From a virus, in the IMG/VR virus record IMGVR_UViG_3300036045_000041, positions 1 through 35,605 of that record: 35,605 bases of DNA. One strand, given 5' to 3'. Each line of letters opens with the position of its first letter. The first letter of the stretch is position 1. The notes beneath the pieces were generated by a model, which worked only from the letters and a program-made list of their open reading frames with translations, ran no database searches and was not told the DNA's origin. Made by a program: the position numbers and the translations under genes. Below are positions 1 to 8,077 of the stretch, in pieces.

Positions 1-108
1 ATTATATACAGAAACCGGAGGATCATTTATTTTTAACATGATATAGATATGGCTGATCCCTATACAACACTATTAGCTATTGAGAGGTCTGGTCAATTAA
101 ATCCAGCA
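1..108. repeat. Terminal redundancy, left copy (circular genome junction)
   Basis: These 108 bases are identical to 35498-35605. The repeat covers the last codons of the 226-aa LamG-like gene and the first codons of the 205-aa gene, so it lies in coding sequence. The simplest reading is that the sequence is a closed circle, or a circularly permuted headful-packaged genome, whose assembly ends overlap. A true short direct terminal repeat is possible but less likely inside genes. Confidence 0.95.
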
Positions 109-666
109 CAAAGAACAGAACTACAAAATTATAGGTCTGGTGCTATACCAATGCCAGAATTAACCGATTTTAACTTTGACTTTGCTGGTGAAGCTGAAAA
201 GGCTTACGGTGAACTCGGTGTATATTACGACCGCTTATTAAGAGAGTCGGAGGGTGACTTAAATAAGGTCTTAGCAAGAATGGCTACAGACTATGAAACA
301 GGTGTAAGGCGTAGGCGCGAGGACTTAGCAACGGGACAAGAAAGGGTGCAACAATCAGTAATGGATAACGCCCTTGCTCGTGGCATATATCAAAAATCAG
401 CTTATGGGCCAGGTGGTTATGGTGTGGCTGATAAATTAAAAGAGGAAACAGAAAAGCCACTATTTTCAGCATTTAACAGGGCTGAAGAAGATGCAACCAC
501 GGCATTAGAACGAAGCAAAATAGATATACCAGAACAGCAAAAAAGGTATGTTTATGATTTAGAACAACAAAGGCGAAGGGAGTCATCAGACTTAGCAAAT
601 ACAAGAGGACAAAGGGCTTATGCGGATTGGTCACGCAAAAATGCGTTCAATCCAAGTATGACTTAA
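49..666 (+). CDS. Hypothetical helical virion-associated protein (205 aa)
   Basis: I do not recognise this family. The protein is highly charged and predicted almost entirely helical, with an Arg-rich stretch (VRRRRED, about residue 86) and long Glu/Arg/Gln helices from 130 to 190. The start ATG lies three bases after the TAG of the LamG-like gene when the circle is closed, with no clear Shine-Dalgarno site. It sits between tail-fibre genes and a 781-aa candidate ejection protein. That position and composition fit an internal virion or tail-associated protein; this is inference. The 3' end is followed two bases later by the next ATG, so the genes are probably translationally coupled. Confidence 0.75.
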   Translation: MADPYTTLLAIERSGQLNPAQRTELQNYRSGAIPMPELTDFNFDFAGEAEKAYGELGVYYDRLLRESEGDLNKVLARMATDYETGVRRRREDLATGQERVQQSVMDNALARGIYQKSAYGPGGYGVADKLKEETEKPLFSAFNRAEEDATTALERSKIDIPEQQKRYVYDLEQQRRRESSDLANTRGQRAYADWSRKNAFNPSMT

Positions 667-668
667 TT

Positions 669-1265
669 ATGGCAACAGGAATTTCACTAGAGGATTTAAT
701 GGGAACAATGCAGAAGGCTGGTATACCGATAAATACCTTATTGGCAGAACCCACCTATAAAAAACATTCGGAAAGAATGATGGCCTCAAGGGGTCAAATA
801 CCAAGTGCCTTTGCAATGCCCAACGCTGATAAGTACCGACAAGATTACATTGGCAAGATTGCTAAGATTGCAGAAATGGATCAGAAACTAGCGGGAGTAT
901 ATGGAGACCCAAATAGTAAGTTATTTATAGAACATGCAGGACAGCGCGAAAATGCTATATATGGTGCAAGGCCAGTCATGGAGGCTCAAGTACAAGGGCC
1001 AATAGACGCATATAATCAGGCGCTTGCGGAGCGTGAGCAAAAAATATCAGAGGCTGAAAAATACTATGACGCCTTGATTGAAGCTCAACAGGTTGGGGAA
1101 AAACAGAAGGTGGGTTTGGCAACAAGCGCTAACCTATCCTCTGAAATTGACAGATTACTCGGAAATGATACAAGTGAAGATAATGACCTATCTAAATTTG
1201 TAGAGGATGATGGGGAGGATTTATCTAAATTTATTGAGGCCGATAATTTACCCTTTACTTTATAA
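669..1265 (+). CDS. Hypothetical virion-associated protein with duplicated acidic C-terminal motif
   Basis: I chose the ATG at 669, two bases after the preceding TAA. An in-frame ATG at 627 would overlap the upstream gene by 40 bases and add 14 unlikely residues. The 198-aa product is helical (about 95-150 looks coiled-coil). It ends in two copies of an acidic motif, DLSKFVEDD and DLSKFIEAD, just before the C-terminus. Such short acidic tail repeats occur in phage internal or assembly proteins that bind a partner, but the family is not identified. It is the second of three tightly packed genes leading to the 781-aa candidate ejection protein. Confidence 0.75.
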   Translation: MATGISLEDLMGTMQKAGIPINTLLAEPTYKKHSERMMASRGQIPSAFAMPNADKYRQDYIGKIAKIAEMDQKLAGVYGDPNSKLFIEHAGQRENAIYGARPVMEAQVQGPIDAYNQALAEREQKISEAEKYYDALIEAQQVGEKQKVGLATSANLSSEIDRLLGNDTSEDNDLSKFVEDDGEDLSKFIEADNLPFTL

Positions 1266-1268
1266 TAT

Positions 1269-3614
1269 ATGCCCACATTTAACTACCAAAAAGCAATAGA
1301 CGCCGGATATACACCAGAACAAATTGACGCGTTTGTTAAAAAAAACAATCTAACTGTTAGAAAAATACAGAGTCCTGTTACTGGTAGCGATATGCAACAG
1401 GCACAGGCTCCGACACCTCAGCCACAGATTCAACCACCACAAAGCGTCAAACAGCCAACATTTAATGAGCGGGTTGGTCAAGGCATACGGGATATAGGTA
1501 AAAACATATTATCACCATTTGTGAGGACTGGAAGAAATATAGCCGGTGGATTAGTACAAGCTCCACTTGCTATTCGCGCTGGTGATTTAGCTAATGTCGT
1601 AAACAATCCCAACGCAAGTGATGAAGAAAAAGACAAGGCATTAAAAGAACTTCGCAGGGTTAATCAACTAAATAGGTTGATGGCGCCTTTTGCAGAAACA
1701 GGAAAAGCTACTGACGCATATAAACAAGACGCCGGACAAGTATTATCAGACCCTAGAATAACTAAACAAGCCAGAGACTCGATTAACATTGCCTCATACG
1801 GTGTACCATTTGGAAAGGGTTCGGGTATATTAACGAAGGCTATATTGCCGGGCGCTGCTGTTGGAGCTATGCAGGAGGCGTCACAAGATGACGCAACATT
1901 AACAAGTACGTTGGGCGGAGCAGCTACGGGCGGTTTGTTATCTGGTGCTACATATGCTGCAACTAAAATACCATCCTTGTTAAAGTCTTTTGGTAAAGGC
2001 ACACAACAAGTGGGTGATAAGCTGGTACAGTCACAACTTAATGTACCAAGGAGTACAGCAACAAACTTAAAGTTGCCAGAAACCATATCTGCTCTTAATA
2101 GGTATGGATATTCTAAGGTAGATAAAATTGCTGGTGGCGCAGATGATGTTATTAAAACCATTGATGGCACAATACAAAGCACAGTGTCTAAATCAAAACC
2201 AGTTAAAATGGATGGTTTTGGTGAAGTTGTTAAGGATATAGTTGGAGACCCATCTTTGGCAGTTGGAAAAGATGAAAAGATACTAAAGTTTATTGACAAG
2301 ATGGTGCAAAAATTAACGGGTGGTGGCAAGGGGTCACAAATTAGATATGAGGCGGACCCAAACACCACCCTTGAAGTTATTAGAACACTACAAAAAAAGG
2401 CTGCCGACGTTGCTAAGGGCAAGTTGCCGGCTGCGATTACAGACGAAGAGCGCGCGCTTAAACAGGCATATAGGTTAATAGCTGATGAGCTTGAAATGAG
2501 ACTGTATGAAGGTGCTGGTGCTGACAAGTTGGTGGTGGGTGAGTTGCCTAAATTAGTTGGATTGCTTGAGAAGTTTTCCCCAGAATTAGCAAAAGACGCG
2601 TCTAAGGTAACAACTATAGGGGAGTTAAGATCGCTTATGGCTCCGTTTGTTAGGGGTAAGATTGCAGCAGAAACAACAGAGTTGGGACGTAATTTGGCAA
2701 CCGAGACAATGGGTGGAGCTATAAGGGGCGTGGGTAAATTAGTACAAAACCCACTAAATATATTGGCTATGCCACTTGGTAGCGATCTTGTGAACTCTGG
2801 AACTGGAAATATAATAGGCAAGACTGGTAGAGTACTTCAGGCTTCTCCACAACTACCTCAACAAATTAGCAATGTTTCAGCTAACGTAGCGTCAAGATTT
2901 CCCAGCATTGTAAATCCAAATGATACCGTAAATAATCCAGCACAAGACTCCCAGACAAATAATGCCTATCCAACACAAGAACAAGAAGGCGGCGATGTTC
3001 AAGGCCAAGTTGATCATACTATTGGTAATATAAACCAGATGGCAACAGATATCAATACTAACCCTAAGGATATAAAGGGTTCAAGCGGATATTCATACAA
3101 TGAATTAACTAGGGCTTTTGCCAAGGCCATGATGGAGGGTGACACAAAACTTGCCAATAGAATTAAACCACTAATTGAGATTGAAAAAGACGCCTTAGCA
3201 GACACGAAAAAAACCAATTCATTGTCGTCAACACAAAAAACAAGAATTTCAGAGGCCAGTATAGGTGAAAAGTTGCTTGATGATCTTACCAGTGAATTAA
3301 ATAAAAAGAAGTCTAAGATAGGCCCCATAAGAGGCAAAATAAGCTCTGTAAATGTCTATGATACGGACGCGCAGGTGTTTCAGTCTCAAATTAAAGCGGC
3401 GGCCCAGGTAATTGGCAGAGCAATGGAGGGTGGTGTATTGAGAAAAGAGGACATACCAAAATATGAGGCTATATTGCCCAAAATAGATGATACTCTAGAA
3501 GTTTCTTTGGGCAAAATTGAGAAGGTTAAAAAAATGTTGAAGTATCAAAAGTTGTTTCTTATGAATAGTGAAGAAAACACACCACAGCCAGAAAACGCAT
3601 TAACGTATGAATAA
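1269..3614 (+). CDS. Large internal virion / DNA-ejection protein candidate (781 aa)
   Basis: It begins with AIDAGYTPEQIDAFV (9-23), a short helical motif frequently seen at the N-terminus of large podovirus internal proteins. A Gln/Pro-rich linker follows (about 43-62), then a Gly/Ala-rich hydrophobic stretch at about 175-232 that could insert in a membrane, and long helical regions to the C-terminus (about 580-781). No enzymatic motif is visible. In short-tailed phages large helical proteins with hydrophobic stretches, encoded downstream of the tail genes, are often ejected with the DNA to build a conduit. That role fits here but is inferred from architecture and position. It is the largest protein of the genome. 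Confidence 0.7.
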   Translation: MPTFNYQKAIDAGYTPEQIDAFVKKNNLTVRKIQSPVTGSDMQQAQAPTPQPQIQPPQSVKQPTFNERVGQGIRDIGKNILSPFVRTGRNIAGGLVQAPLAIRAGDLANVVNNPNASDEEKDKALKELRRVNQLNRLMAPFAETGKATDAYKQDAGQVLSDPRITKQARDSINIASYGVPFGKGSGILTKAILPGAAVGAMQEASQDDATLTSTLGGAATGGLLSGATYAATKIPSLLKSFGKGTQQVGDKLVQSQLNVPRSTATNLKLPETISALNRYGYSKVDKIAGGADDVIKTIDGTIQSTVSKSKPVKMDGFGEVVKDIVGDPSLAVGKDEKILKFIDKMVQKLTGGGKGSQIRYEADPNTTLEVIRTLQKKAADVAKGKLPAAITDEERALKQAYRLIADELEMRLYEGAGADKLVVGELPKLVGLLEKFSPELAKDASKVTTIGELRSLMAPFVRGKIAAETTELGRNLATETMGGAIRGVGKLVQNPLNILAMPLGSDLVNSGTGNIIGKTGRVLQASPQLPQQISNVSANVASRFPSIVNPNDTVNNPAQDSQTNNAYPTQEQEGGDVQGQVDHTIGNINQMATDINTNPKDIKGSSGYSYNELTRAFAKAMMEGDTKLANRIKPLIEIEKDALADTKKTNSLSSTQKTRISEASIGEKLLDDLTSELNKKKSKIGPIRGKISSVNVYDTDAQVFQSQIKAAAQVIGRAMEGGVLRKEDIPKYEAILPKIDDTLEVSLGKIEKVKKMLKYQKLFLMNSEENTPQPENALTYE

Positions 3615-3625
3615 ATTTATTTTTT

Positions 3626-4072
3626 ATGAACAAACTTCAACAGGTCATAGACGGATATAGAAAAATGTATAGTGCCATGTTTGGTACTCTTCCCGTTTCG
3701 CCAGTTCCAGAGGGCATTGCAATAGATACAGCCCACAACTTTGGCAATGAGTTAAGAAAGGTACCTAGTGACATAATAGACGGTTTGGGTGGAGCCATTG
3801 AGTTAACACCACCAGCACAAGTTTTAAAGCAGGTGGTTGCCACCAGAGCTTATGAGCCATACATAACAGGTGTAAGAATATATCCAGAAAAAGAGTCAAG
3901 AAGGATACAAATGGATAACTTTAAAAACCTAGAAAGAGCAAAAAAGCTAATAATGTATGGATCACTTTTAAGACCCTTTATGCGTAATCCAATGGATAAA
4001 CAAAGCTATAAGTTAATAAGACAAAACGGAAACAGGTGGATAGAAGTACCACAAGACACGGTATCTATGTAA
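3626..4072 (+). CDS. Hypothetical protein (148 aa)
   Basis: No family recognised. The protein is mixed alpha/beta and basic at the C-terminal half (RRIQMDNFKNLERAKKLI). No signal peptide or membrane segment is seen. It follows the 781-aa protein after an 11-bp gap and precedes a membrane protein of the lysis region, so it belongs to the late transcript. The start ATG has a poly-T/A upstream region and no Shine-Dalgarno site. A minor virion role is possible but not supported by any motif. Confidence 0.7.
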   Translation: MNKLQQVIDGYRKMYSAMFGTLPVSPVPEGIAIDTAHNFGNELRKVPSDIIDGLGGAIELTPPAQVLKQVVATRAYEPYITGVRIYPEKESRRIQMDNFKNLERAKKLIMYGSLLRPFMRNPMDKQSYKLIRQNGNRWIEVPQDTVSM

Positions 4073-4077
4073 TCAAT

Positions 4078-4293
4078 ATGACAAAAGATGACCACGTAAC
4101 CAACTTGCAATTATACCAAGAGATTATGAAGCTCCACGAAAAGATGGATACTATTACTACAACTAGGATTGCTCCACTTGAGAGAGCTGTTGATCGAATA
4201 CTTGTATACGCTGGTATAATAGGGGTTGGAGTAAGTGCGGTTATAACCGTAACTATAGCATATATAAAAGACAAGATAAGCAAACTTATATGA
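4078..4293 (+). CDS. Small coiled-coil/transmembrane protein, XhlA-like lysis accessory
   Basis: The ATG at 4078 is preferred over the in-frame ATG at 4036, which lies inside the preceding gene. The 71-aa product has an N-terminal helical part (LYQEIMKLHEKMDTI) and one hydrophobic segment at about 42-64, followed by KDKISK. This layout matches haemolysin XhlA-type proteins, which help holins or endolysins at the membrane. It overlaps the C39-like endolysin gene by four bases (ATGA-type coupling) and a holin-like gene follows, so a lysis function is a reasonable inference. Confidence 0.6.
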   Translation: MTKDDHVTNLQLYQEIMKLHEKMDTITTTRIAPLERAVDRILVYAGIIGVGVSAVITVTIAYIKDKISKLI

Positions 4294-5231
4294 CACTGCT
4301 TTCACAAAGAGATAAACGGTGGAAAGATATAAAGCTTGGAACCTCAAATACAACTTTGGGAGAGTATGGGTGTACCATTACATGTATTTCCATGATTATA
4401 GGAACTACCCCCGATGTGGCAAATGAAAGACTAAAATCTGTTAATGGTTTTGCTGAGGGTAATTTAGTTATTTGGTCAAAACTAGAAGAAGCATTTCCTG
4501 GTATTAAAATTAAAAGAGTTTGGACATATGATAACGATGATGTTTTAAAAAATGTCCCCAATGTATTGGTTGAAGTAGACGGAAAACCAATTGGTGGGTA
4601 TAGACATTGGGTTGTATATATAGGAAATAAACGCTTGGTTGACCCTTGGACGGGAATGGAGGGGTCAACTAGTCAATACCCCTCCCCCCTTTCTTACTGC
4701 GTGATTTTGGGTAAATGGAATAAACCCTCTCCTGTAACCGATGATCAAAAAATAATTGATGAGTTGCGTTTAGAACGTGACAAAAATTGGCAATCCTATC
4801 AAGCTGAAATTAAAAAACGAGAGGAAGCTGAAAAACAAGCCCAACAAGCAAACATAGAACTAAATGGTACTTCTGCAGAATTGCAGGCTTTTAGGGGCAC
4901 TATACGGTCCTACGCAACCCTTCTAGGAGTCAAAGAGACGGAAACAGAAAAGATGGTGGGCGAGATTAAACGCCTAATTGAAATTGAAACTATTTATGAG
5001 TCAAGCCAATCAACCATCAGGGACCTTCAAAGAAATGGTGAATTTTTAGCAGAAGAGAATGAAAAGTTTGAAAGAGAACTTATAAAAGCTGCCAATGAAA
5101 AAAAAGATCTTTTCTCAGATCTTGAAAAGTGTAAAGCAGAAAAAGTTAACAATGGTTTGGCATACTATTCTTGGTTTACGAGAGCTTGGTCATTGTTTAG
5201 AATATTTTTTTTGAGAAAGAGAGGTGAATGA
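4290..5231 (+). CDS. Peptidase C39-like endolysin with C-terminal coiled coil
   Basis: The N-terminal ~140 residues carry a papain-fold C39-like signature: SQRDKRW at 5-11, the catalytic-type Cys28 in YGCTIT, His106 in YRHWVVY and Asp118 in VDPWTG. This family cleaves peptide bonds, and in phages such domains act on peptidoglycan cross-bridges. Residues about 150-285 are a long Glu/Lys/Gln coiled coil, and the C-terminus (YYSWFTRAWSLFRIFFLRKR) is aromatic and basic, probably membrane-binding. It lies between two small membrane proteins, the expected place of an endolysin. The coiled-coil fusion is unusual for an endolysin; a virion-associated hydrolase is an alternative. Confidence 0.7.
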   Translation: MTLLSQRDKRWKDIKLGTSNTTLGEYGCTITCISMIIGTTPDVANERLKSVNGFAEGNLVIWSKLEEAFPGIKIKRVWTYDNDDVLKNVPNVLVEVDGKPIGGYRHWVVYIGNKRLVDPWTGMEGSTSQYPSPLSYCVILGKWNKPSPVTDDQKIIDELRLERDKNWQSYQAEIKKREEAEKQAQQANIELNGTSAELQAFRGTIRSYATLLGVKETETEKMVGEIKRLIEIETIYESSQSTIRDLQRNGEFLAEENEKFERELIKAANEKKDLFSDLEKCKAEKVNNGLAYYSWFTRAWSLFRIFFLRKRGE

Positions 5232-5232
5232 T

Positions 5233-5460
5233 ATGAAGGAAGCAGCATTAAAGTTGGCTTTTATTCGTTTTTTAAGGACTGTGATTCCTCAAATTCCTGC
5301 AATGGTTGCTTTTGTTCAATCAACAATTGATCCCACAACCGTTCCTGGATTTGTACCGCCAACCCTAGTTCTTCTTGGTGCAATTGCAACAGCCGTTGAT
5401 AAGTTTGCCAGAGAACTGGGATTATATACTGAGATAAAAAATGTTTTTACAGGAAAATGA
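5233..5460 (+). CDS. Holin-like small membrane protein
   Basis: I prefer the ATG at 5233, spaced properly from GAGAGGTGA at 5219-5227; a GTG at 5224 is in frame but overlaps this ribosome-binding site. The 75-aa product has two moderately hydrophobic stretches (about 8-27 and 43-58) separated by a Pro-rich turn, and short charged ends. This resembles small phage holins, though the hydrophobicity is modest. It directly follows the C39-like endolysin and overlaps the next gene by four bases. Assignment rests on size, hydrophobicity and neighbours. Confidence 0.6.
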   Translation: MKEAALKLAFIRFLRTVIPQIPAMVAFVQSTIDPTTVPGFVPPTLVLLGAIATAVDKFARELGLYTEIKNVFTGK

Positions 5461-5747
5461 AAAGGGAATTAATAACACTATTAGGATTATCAACCGCGGT
5501 TTTTACAGCCGGAATTACTAGAGAATCTGATTGTATAGGACCAACAAAGAATTATGACAATGTAATCACCTGTCCGTCAAAAGATGGTCAGGTGATTTAT
5601 ACAAGAGATGGGGCTGAAATACAAACTAATCATGATGAAATATATATAACCAATACACATAATCAGGTTATATATGGATATACAAGAGAACATAGAGATT
5701 GGGGAAACCCAGAATTTTTTATGGTTGATTATGGAGAGGATACATGA
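5457..5747 (+). CDS. Hypothetical protein with N-terminal hydrophobic segment
   Basis: This 96-aa product starts in an ATGA overlap with the holin-like gene. Residues about 4-20 (ELITLLGLSTAVFTAGI) are hydrophobic after MKR, so it may be exported or membrane-anchored. The rest is beta-rich with many Thr, Tyr and Asp. Two cysteines (about 26 and 39) could form a disulphide outside the membrane. Following a holin and endolysin, a spanin-like or cell-envelope role is conceivable, but no spanin motif or lipobox is clear, so the function remains unknown. Confidence 0.6.
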   Translation: MKRELITLLGLSTAVFTAGITRESDCIGPTKNYDNVITCPSKDGQVIYTRDGAEIQTNHDEIYITNTHNQVIYGYTREHRDWGNPEFFMVDYGEDT

Positions 5748-5985
5748 TGCTGCCAATCAAGTTGTTGACGAGTTTGTTGTAAAAAACTTACTCGAAGCGT
5801 CAAATTCAGCAAAACGAGCAAATTTACCTGAATTTCAGGTAACAAGAATAAGAAAAAATGAAATAGTTAGCGAATTAAATAGTTGGATATGGTTTACAAC
5901 AAGAGGCAACACAGAATTATATGATACATATAAAGCAGAAATTATTGAAGGAGAAATATGTGTTAGGGGGATACCCATGAAATAG
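5731..5985 (+). CDS. Hypothetical protein (84 aa)
   Basis: The frame is open from 5674, but the ATG at 5731 limits the overlap with the upstream gene to 17 bases and is preferred. The protein is helical in its first half (HDAANQVVDEFVVKNLLEAS) and mixed afterwards, with a Trp-containing SWIWF near the middle. No family is recognised. It is part of a run of small unknown genes between the lysis genes and the metallophosphoesterase. Confidence 0.55.
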   Translation: MERIHDAANQVVDEFVVKNLLEASNSAKRANLPEFQVTRIRKNEIVSELNSWIWFTTRGNTELYDTYKAEIIEGEICVRGIPMK

Positions 5986-5986
5986 T

Positions 5987-6241
5987 ATGAAACAAGATAC
6001 TCGCCTCGGTATCATCTACAGTAATGAACGCTTACAAATAAGCGAGGACGAATACCCCTTAAACAGTGTCTTCTTCAAAAAAGGAAAAGAAATACAAATT
6101 ACCCCCGACGTTTGGCAAATAGGTTATTGTACCCCAAGCTCTCAAAGAGATGAATCTCCTCCAGTAATTATTAAAGATTCACAGGGGGTTATTTTTATTA
6201 GCCAGGAAAGACTTAAAAAAATTAGAAAGGAAAAAGAATAA
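5987..6241 (+). CDS. Hypothetical protein (84 aa)
   Basis: The ATG lies one base after the preceding stop codon and the stop overlaps the next ATG (TAATG), indicating coupled translation. The product is mostly beta, with a very basic C-terminus (RLKKIRKEKE). It may be a small nucleic-acid or protein-binding factor, but no motif identifies it. Confidence 0.6.
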   Translation: MKQDTRLGIIYSNERLQISEDEYPLNSVFFKKGKEIQITPDVWQIGYCTPSSQRDESPPVIIKDSQGVIFISQERLKKIRKEKE

Positions 6242-7158
6242 TGAAAGAAAATAAAGAAGGGAGGGACATGAAAAACTATCTGCCTGTTTTTCCAGACAAG
6301 AAAAAATCAGTAGTTTTATATGACCGCATAACACAACACATTGAGGAAGCTCAAAAAATTCGTGGGGAGATGGACGTGGGTCAAGAGAGAGCAACATGGA
6401 TAGTTGATGGTGATTATAAAGATCTACCTGTAATGCTAGTCTATATGACTGATGTTCACTATGGTTCAATAGGTGTTGATTATCAAATACTCAATAGGCA
6501 CTTTAATATTGTAGAGAATACACCTAACACCTATTTAGTTATGGGGGGTGACACCATAGATAACTTTGCAATTAAACATGCACACGCAGGGATCATGGGT
6601 GATGCAGTTCCACCCCAGGTGCAAGCACAGGCCTTTATGGAAAAGCTTTTGGACTTTGATAGAAAGAGTAAGCTTGGGGCTATATGCTATGGAAATCATG
6701 AGGATTGGGTTGATATAGCGGGGCTTGATTATTATCAAACCTTTATGAATGATATATCAGCGCCAATATTTACTAAGGGGGGAATGCTTCATGCGTTGGT
6801 GCAAAACCAAGAATATAGAATTGGCATAACCCATAAGTTTTGGGGAGTATCAAAATTAAATATAACCAACGCTCCCAAAAGAGCACTCGAGTTTGGTTTC
6901 CCCGAAGCTGAAATAATGCTGGTTGGGGATGATCATCAATCAAGTGCTGAGATATTTGATCGGGGTGGAAAACGAATGTTGGTGGTTGATGGGGGGACCT
7001 ATAAAACCATGGATGGAACGGGTAAAAAGTGGGGTCTGGGACACGCAGGAAGAAGTGGTTACGCAATCCTTCTTTGGCCTAACCAACACAAGTTTGAAGT
7101 TTTTGCAGATATTGAGTCTGGAAAACAGATAATGGACTCATTAATAGTGTTGAAATAA
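6241..7158 (+). CDS. Calcineurin-like metallophosphoesterase
   Basis: The 305-aa protein has metallophosphoesterase signatures in order: TDVHYGS (Asp71 and His73), GGDTID (102-107), GNHED (151-155), GITHKFWG near 194 and GDDHQ near 228. These residues bind a two-metal centre that hydrolyses phosphomono- or diesters. The substrate cannot be told; phage relatives are usually unassigned. The start at 6241 has AAAGGA upstream; an ATG at 6268 preceded by AAGGGAGGG is also in frame and may be the main start. It is the last gene of the late region, immediately before a leader with two terminators. Confidence 0.85.
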   Translation: MKENKEGRDMKNYLPVFPDKKKSVVLYDRITQHIEEAQKIRGEMDVGQERATWIVDGDYKDLPVMLVYMTDVHYGSIGVDYQILNRHFNIVENTPNTYLVMGGDTIDNFAIKHAHAGIMGDAVPPQVQAQAFMEKLLDFDRKSKLGAICYGNHEDWVDIAGLDYYQTFMNDISAPIFTKGGMLHALVQNQEYRIGITHKFWGVSKLNITNAPKRALEFGFPEAEIMLVGDDHQSSAEIFDRGGKRMLVVDGGTYKTMDGTGKKWGLGHAGRSGYAILLWPNQHKFEVFADIESGKQIMDSLIVLK

Positions 7159-7186
7159 CTTTACAATTAATTGATAAAATGAGGTG

Positions 7187-7216
7187 TTGACAAATATAAA
7201 TAAGTGTGCTTAAGTT
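7187..7216 (+). promoter_or_regulatory. Promoter-like -35 box upstream of the replication block
   Basis: TTGACA at 7187-7192 is followed, after 17-18 bp, by a poor -10 (TTAAGT or TAAGTT). Its start would be near 7222, upstream of two terminator-like hairpins and 174 bp before the replication gene. The -35 matches the other TTGACA boxes in this genome, but the -10 is weak, so an activator may be needed. Confidence 0.4.
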
Positions 7217-7232
7217 GATATTACATTGATAA

Positions 7233-7269
7233 GATCCATGAGCTTCGGGGAACTGGGATCATTTTTTAT
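7233..7269 (+). terminator. Terminator-like hairpin 1 in the early leader
   Basis: GATCC at 7233-7237 pairs with GGATC at 7256-7260. Inside, AG(c)TTC at 7241-7246 pairs with GAACT at 7250-7254 around a GGG loop. The tract ATTTTTTAT follows. This fits a rho-independent terminator for the late transcript ending at 7158, or an attenuator of the early transcript. Confidence 0.6.
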
Positions 7270-7299
7270 AGGGATTTTGTGAGGTGGGGTACCCGAAGT

Positions 7300-7328
7300 A
7301 CTCTGTCTCACAGAGTTCCTATTTTTTT
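7300..7328 (+). terminator. Terminator-like hairpin 2 in the early leader
   Basis: ACTCTGT at 7300-7306 and ACAGAGT at 7310-7316 form a perfect 7-bp stem with a CTC loop, followed by a short gap and a run of seven T (ending near 7328). It lies 33 bp upstream of the replication gene start. Together with hairpin 1 it suggests a block between late and early transcription. Confidence 0.65.
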
Positions 7329-7360
7329 ATGGAAAATATAACAAAAGGTAAAATAAACAT

Positions 7361-8077
7361 ATGGATGATTATCAAAAATTAGGTTGGGTTAGGGTATACA
7401 GAAAGACCTTATTTAGTTCTGTATGGAAAAATCCTATAACTTGGATGGTGTGGTCGTGGATTTTGTTAAAAGCTAATCACGGAGAAACAGTGTTTCCTTT
7501 TGGTGGGAAGGATATAATTTTGAAAAGAGGACAATTTATAACAGGAAGGGAAACTGCATTAAGAGAGATCCCGACTTTGACCGCTCAAAAATACAAAACT
7601 GCGATAAAGTATCTAAAATCAACCAACAGAATAACCATCAAAACAACTAACAAATTCAGCGTTATAACAATCAATAGCTGGGATGACCACCAAGAAAGTA
7701 ACCAACAAAACAAACAACCAGTAACCAACAAACAACCAACAAATAACCAACAAATAACCACAAACAATAATGATAAGAATGATAAGAATGATAAGAATAA
7801 TATAGTTATAGAAAAAAAAGACTTACAAGAAATAGCGGACAAATATGGTGTTTCCTTAGAAGAAGTTTTTAAAACTTACGAAAACATGCTCGCGTGGTTT
7901 GAAGAAGTTCCCGCACGAAGAAAGGGTAGGGATTATAGGGCAACATTGAAAAATTGGGTGAGAAAAAATAAAACCGCAGTAAAACAGACTACAGAACAAA
8001 GGATTTTTATAGGAATAGATGGAGTAAGACAATACAAATATATTTTAGTTAATGGTCAAAGGAAGGAAATAATATGA
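7361..8077 (+). CDS. Phage replication protein (replisome-organiser / DnaD-like)
   Basis: The 238-aa protein has an N-terminal ~105-residue domain beginning GWVRVYRKTLFSS and containing RGQFITGRETA and ALREIPTLTAQKYKTAIKYL. This is typical of winged-helix replisome organisers or DnaD-like proteins that recognise a phage origin. A low-complexity Asn/Gln/Lys linker (about 107-147) follows, then a basic C-terminal domain (RGKGRDYRATLKNW-like, about 150-215). The next gene, overlapping by ATGA, is the helicase, supporting an initiator/loader role. The linker-coding DNA carries tandem 11-bp repeats, as in phages where the origin is inside the initiator gene. Confidence 0.75.
   Translation: MDDYQKLGWVRVYRKTLFSSVWKNPITWMVWSWILLKANHGETVFPFGGKDIILKRGQFITGRETALREIPTLTAQKYKTAIKYLKSTNRITIKTTNKFSVITINSWDDHQESNQQNKQPVTNKQPTNNQQITTNNNDKNDKNDKNNIVIEKKDLQEIADKYGVSLEEVFKTYENMLAWFEEVPARRKGRDYRATLKNWVRKNKTAVKQTTEQRIFIGIDGVRQYKYILVNGQRKEII
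7621..7797. repeat. Iteron array, candidate replication origin
   Basis: Copies of AACCAACAAA or one-base variants lie at 7621, 7633, 7645, 7700, 7723, 7734, 7745 and 7756. The last four are spaced exactly 11 bp apart, one DNA helical turn and not a multiple of three, so the spacing is not imposed by the codons. Three copies of TGATAAGAA follow at 7771-7797, giving an AT-rich flank. This is the classical layout of an initiator-binding origin inside the initiator gene. Confidence 0.6.

Noticed and set aside
1664-2821. Minus-strand frame of 385 codons
   Set aside because: It is the complement shadow of the 781-aa gene, has low-complexity Ser/Pro/Ala composition and no promoter or ribosome-binding site.
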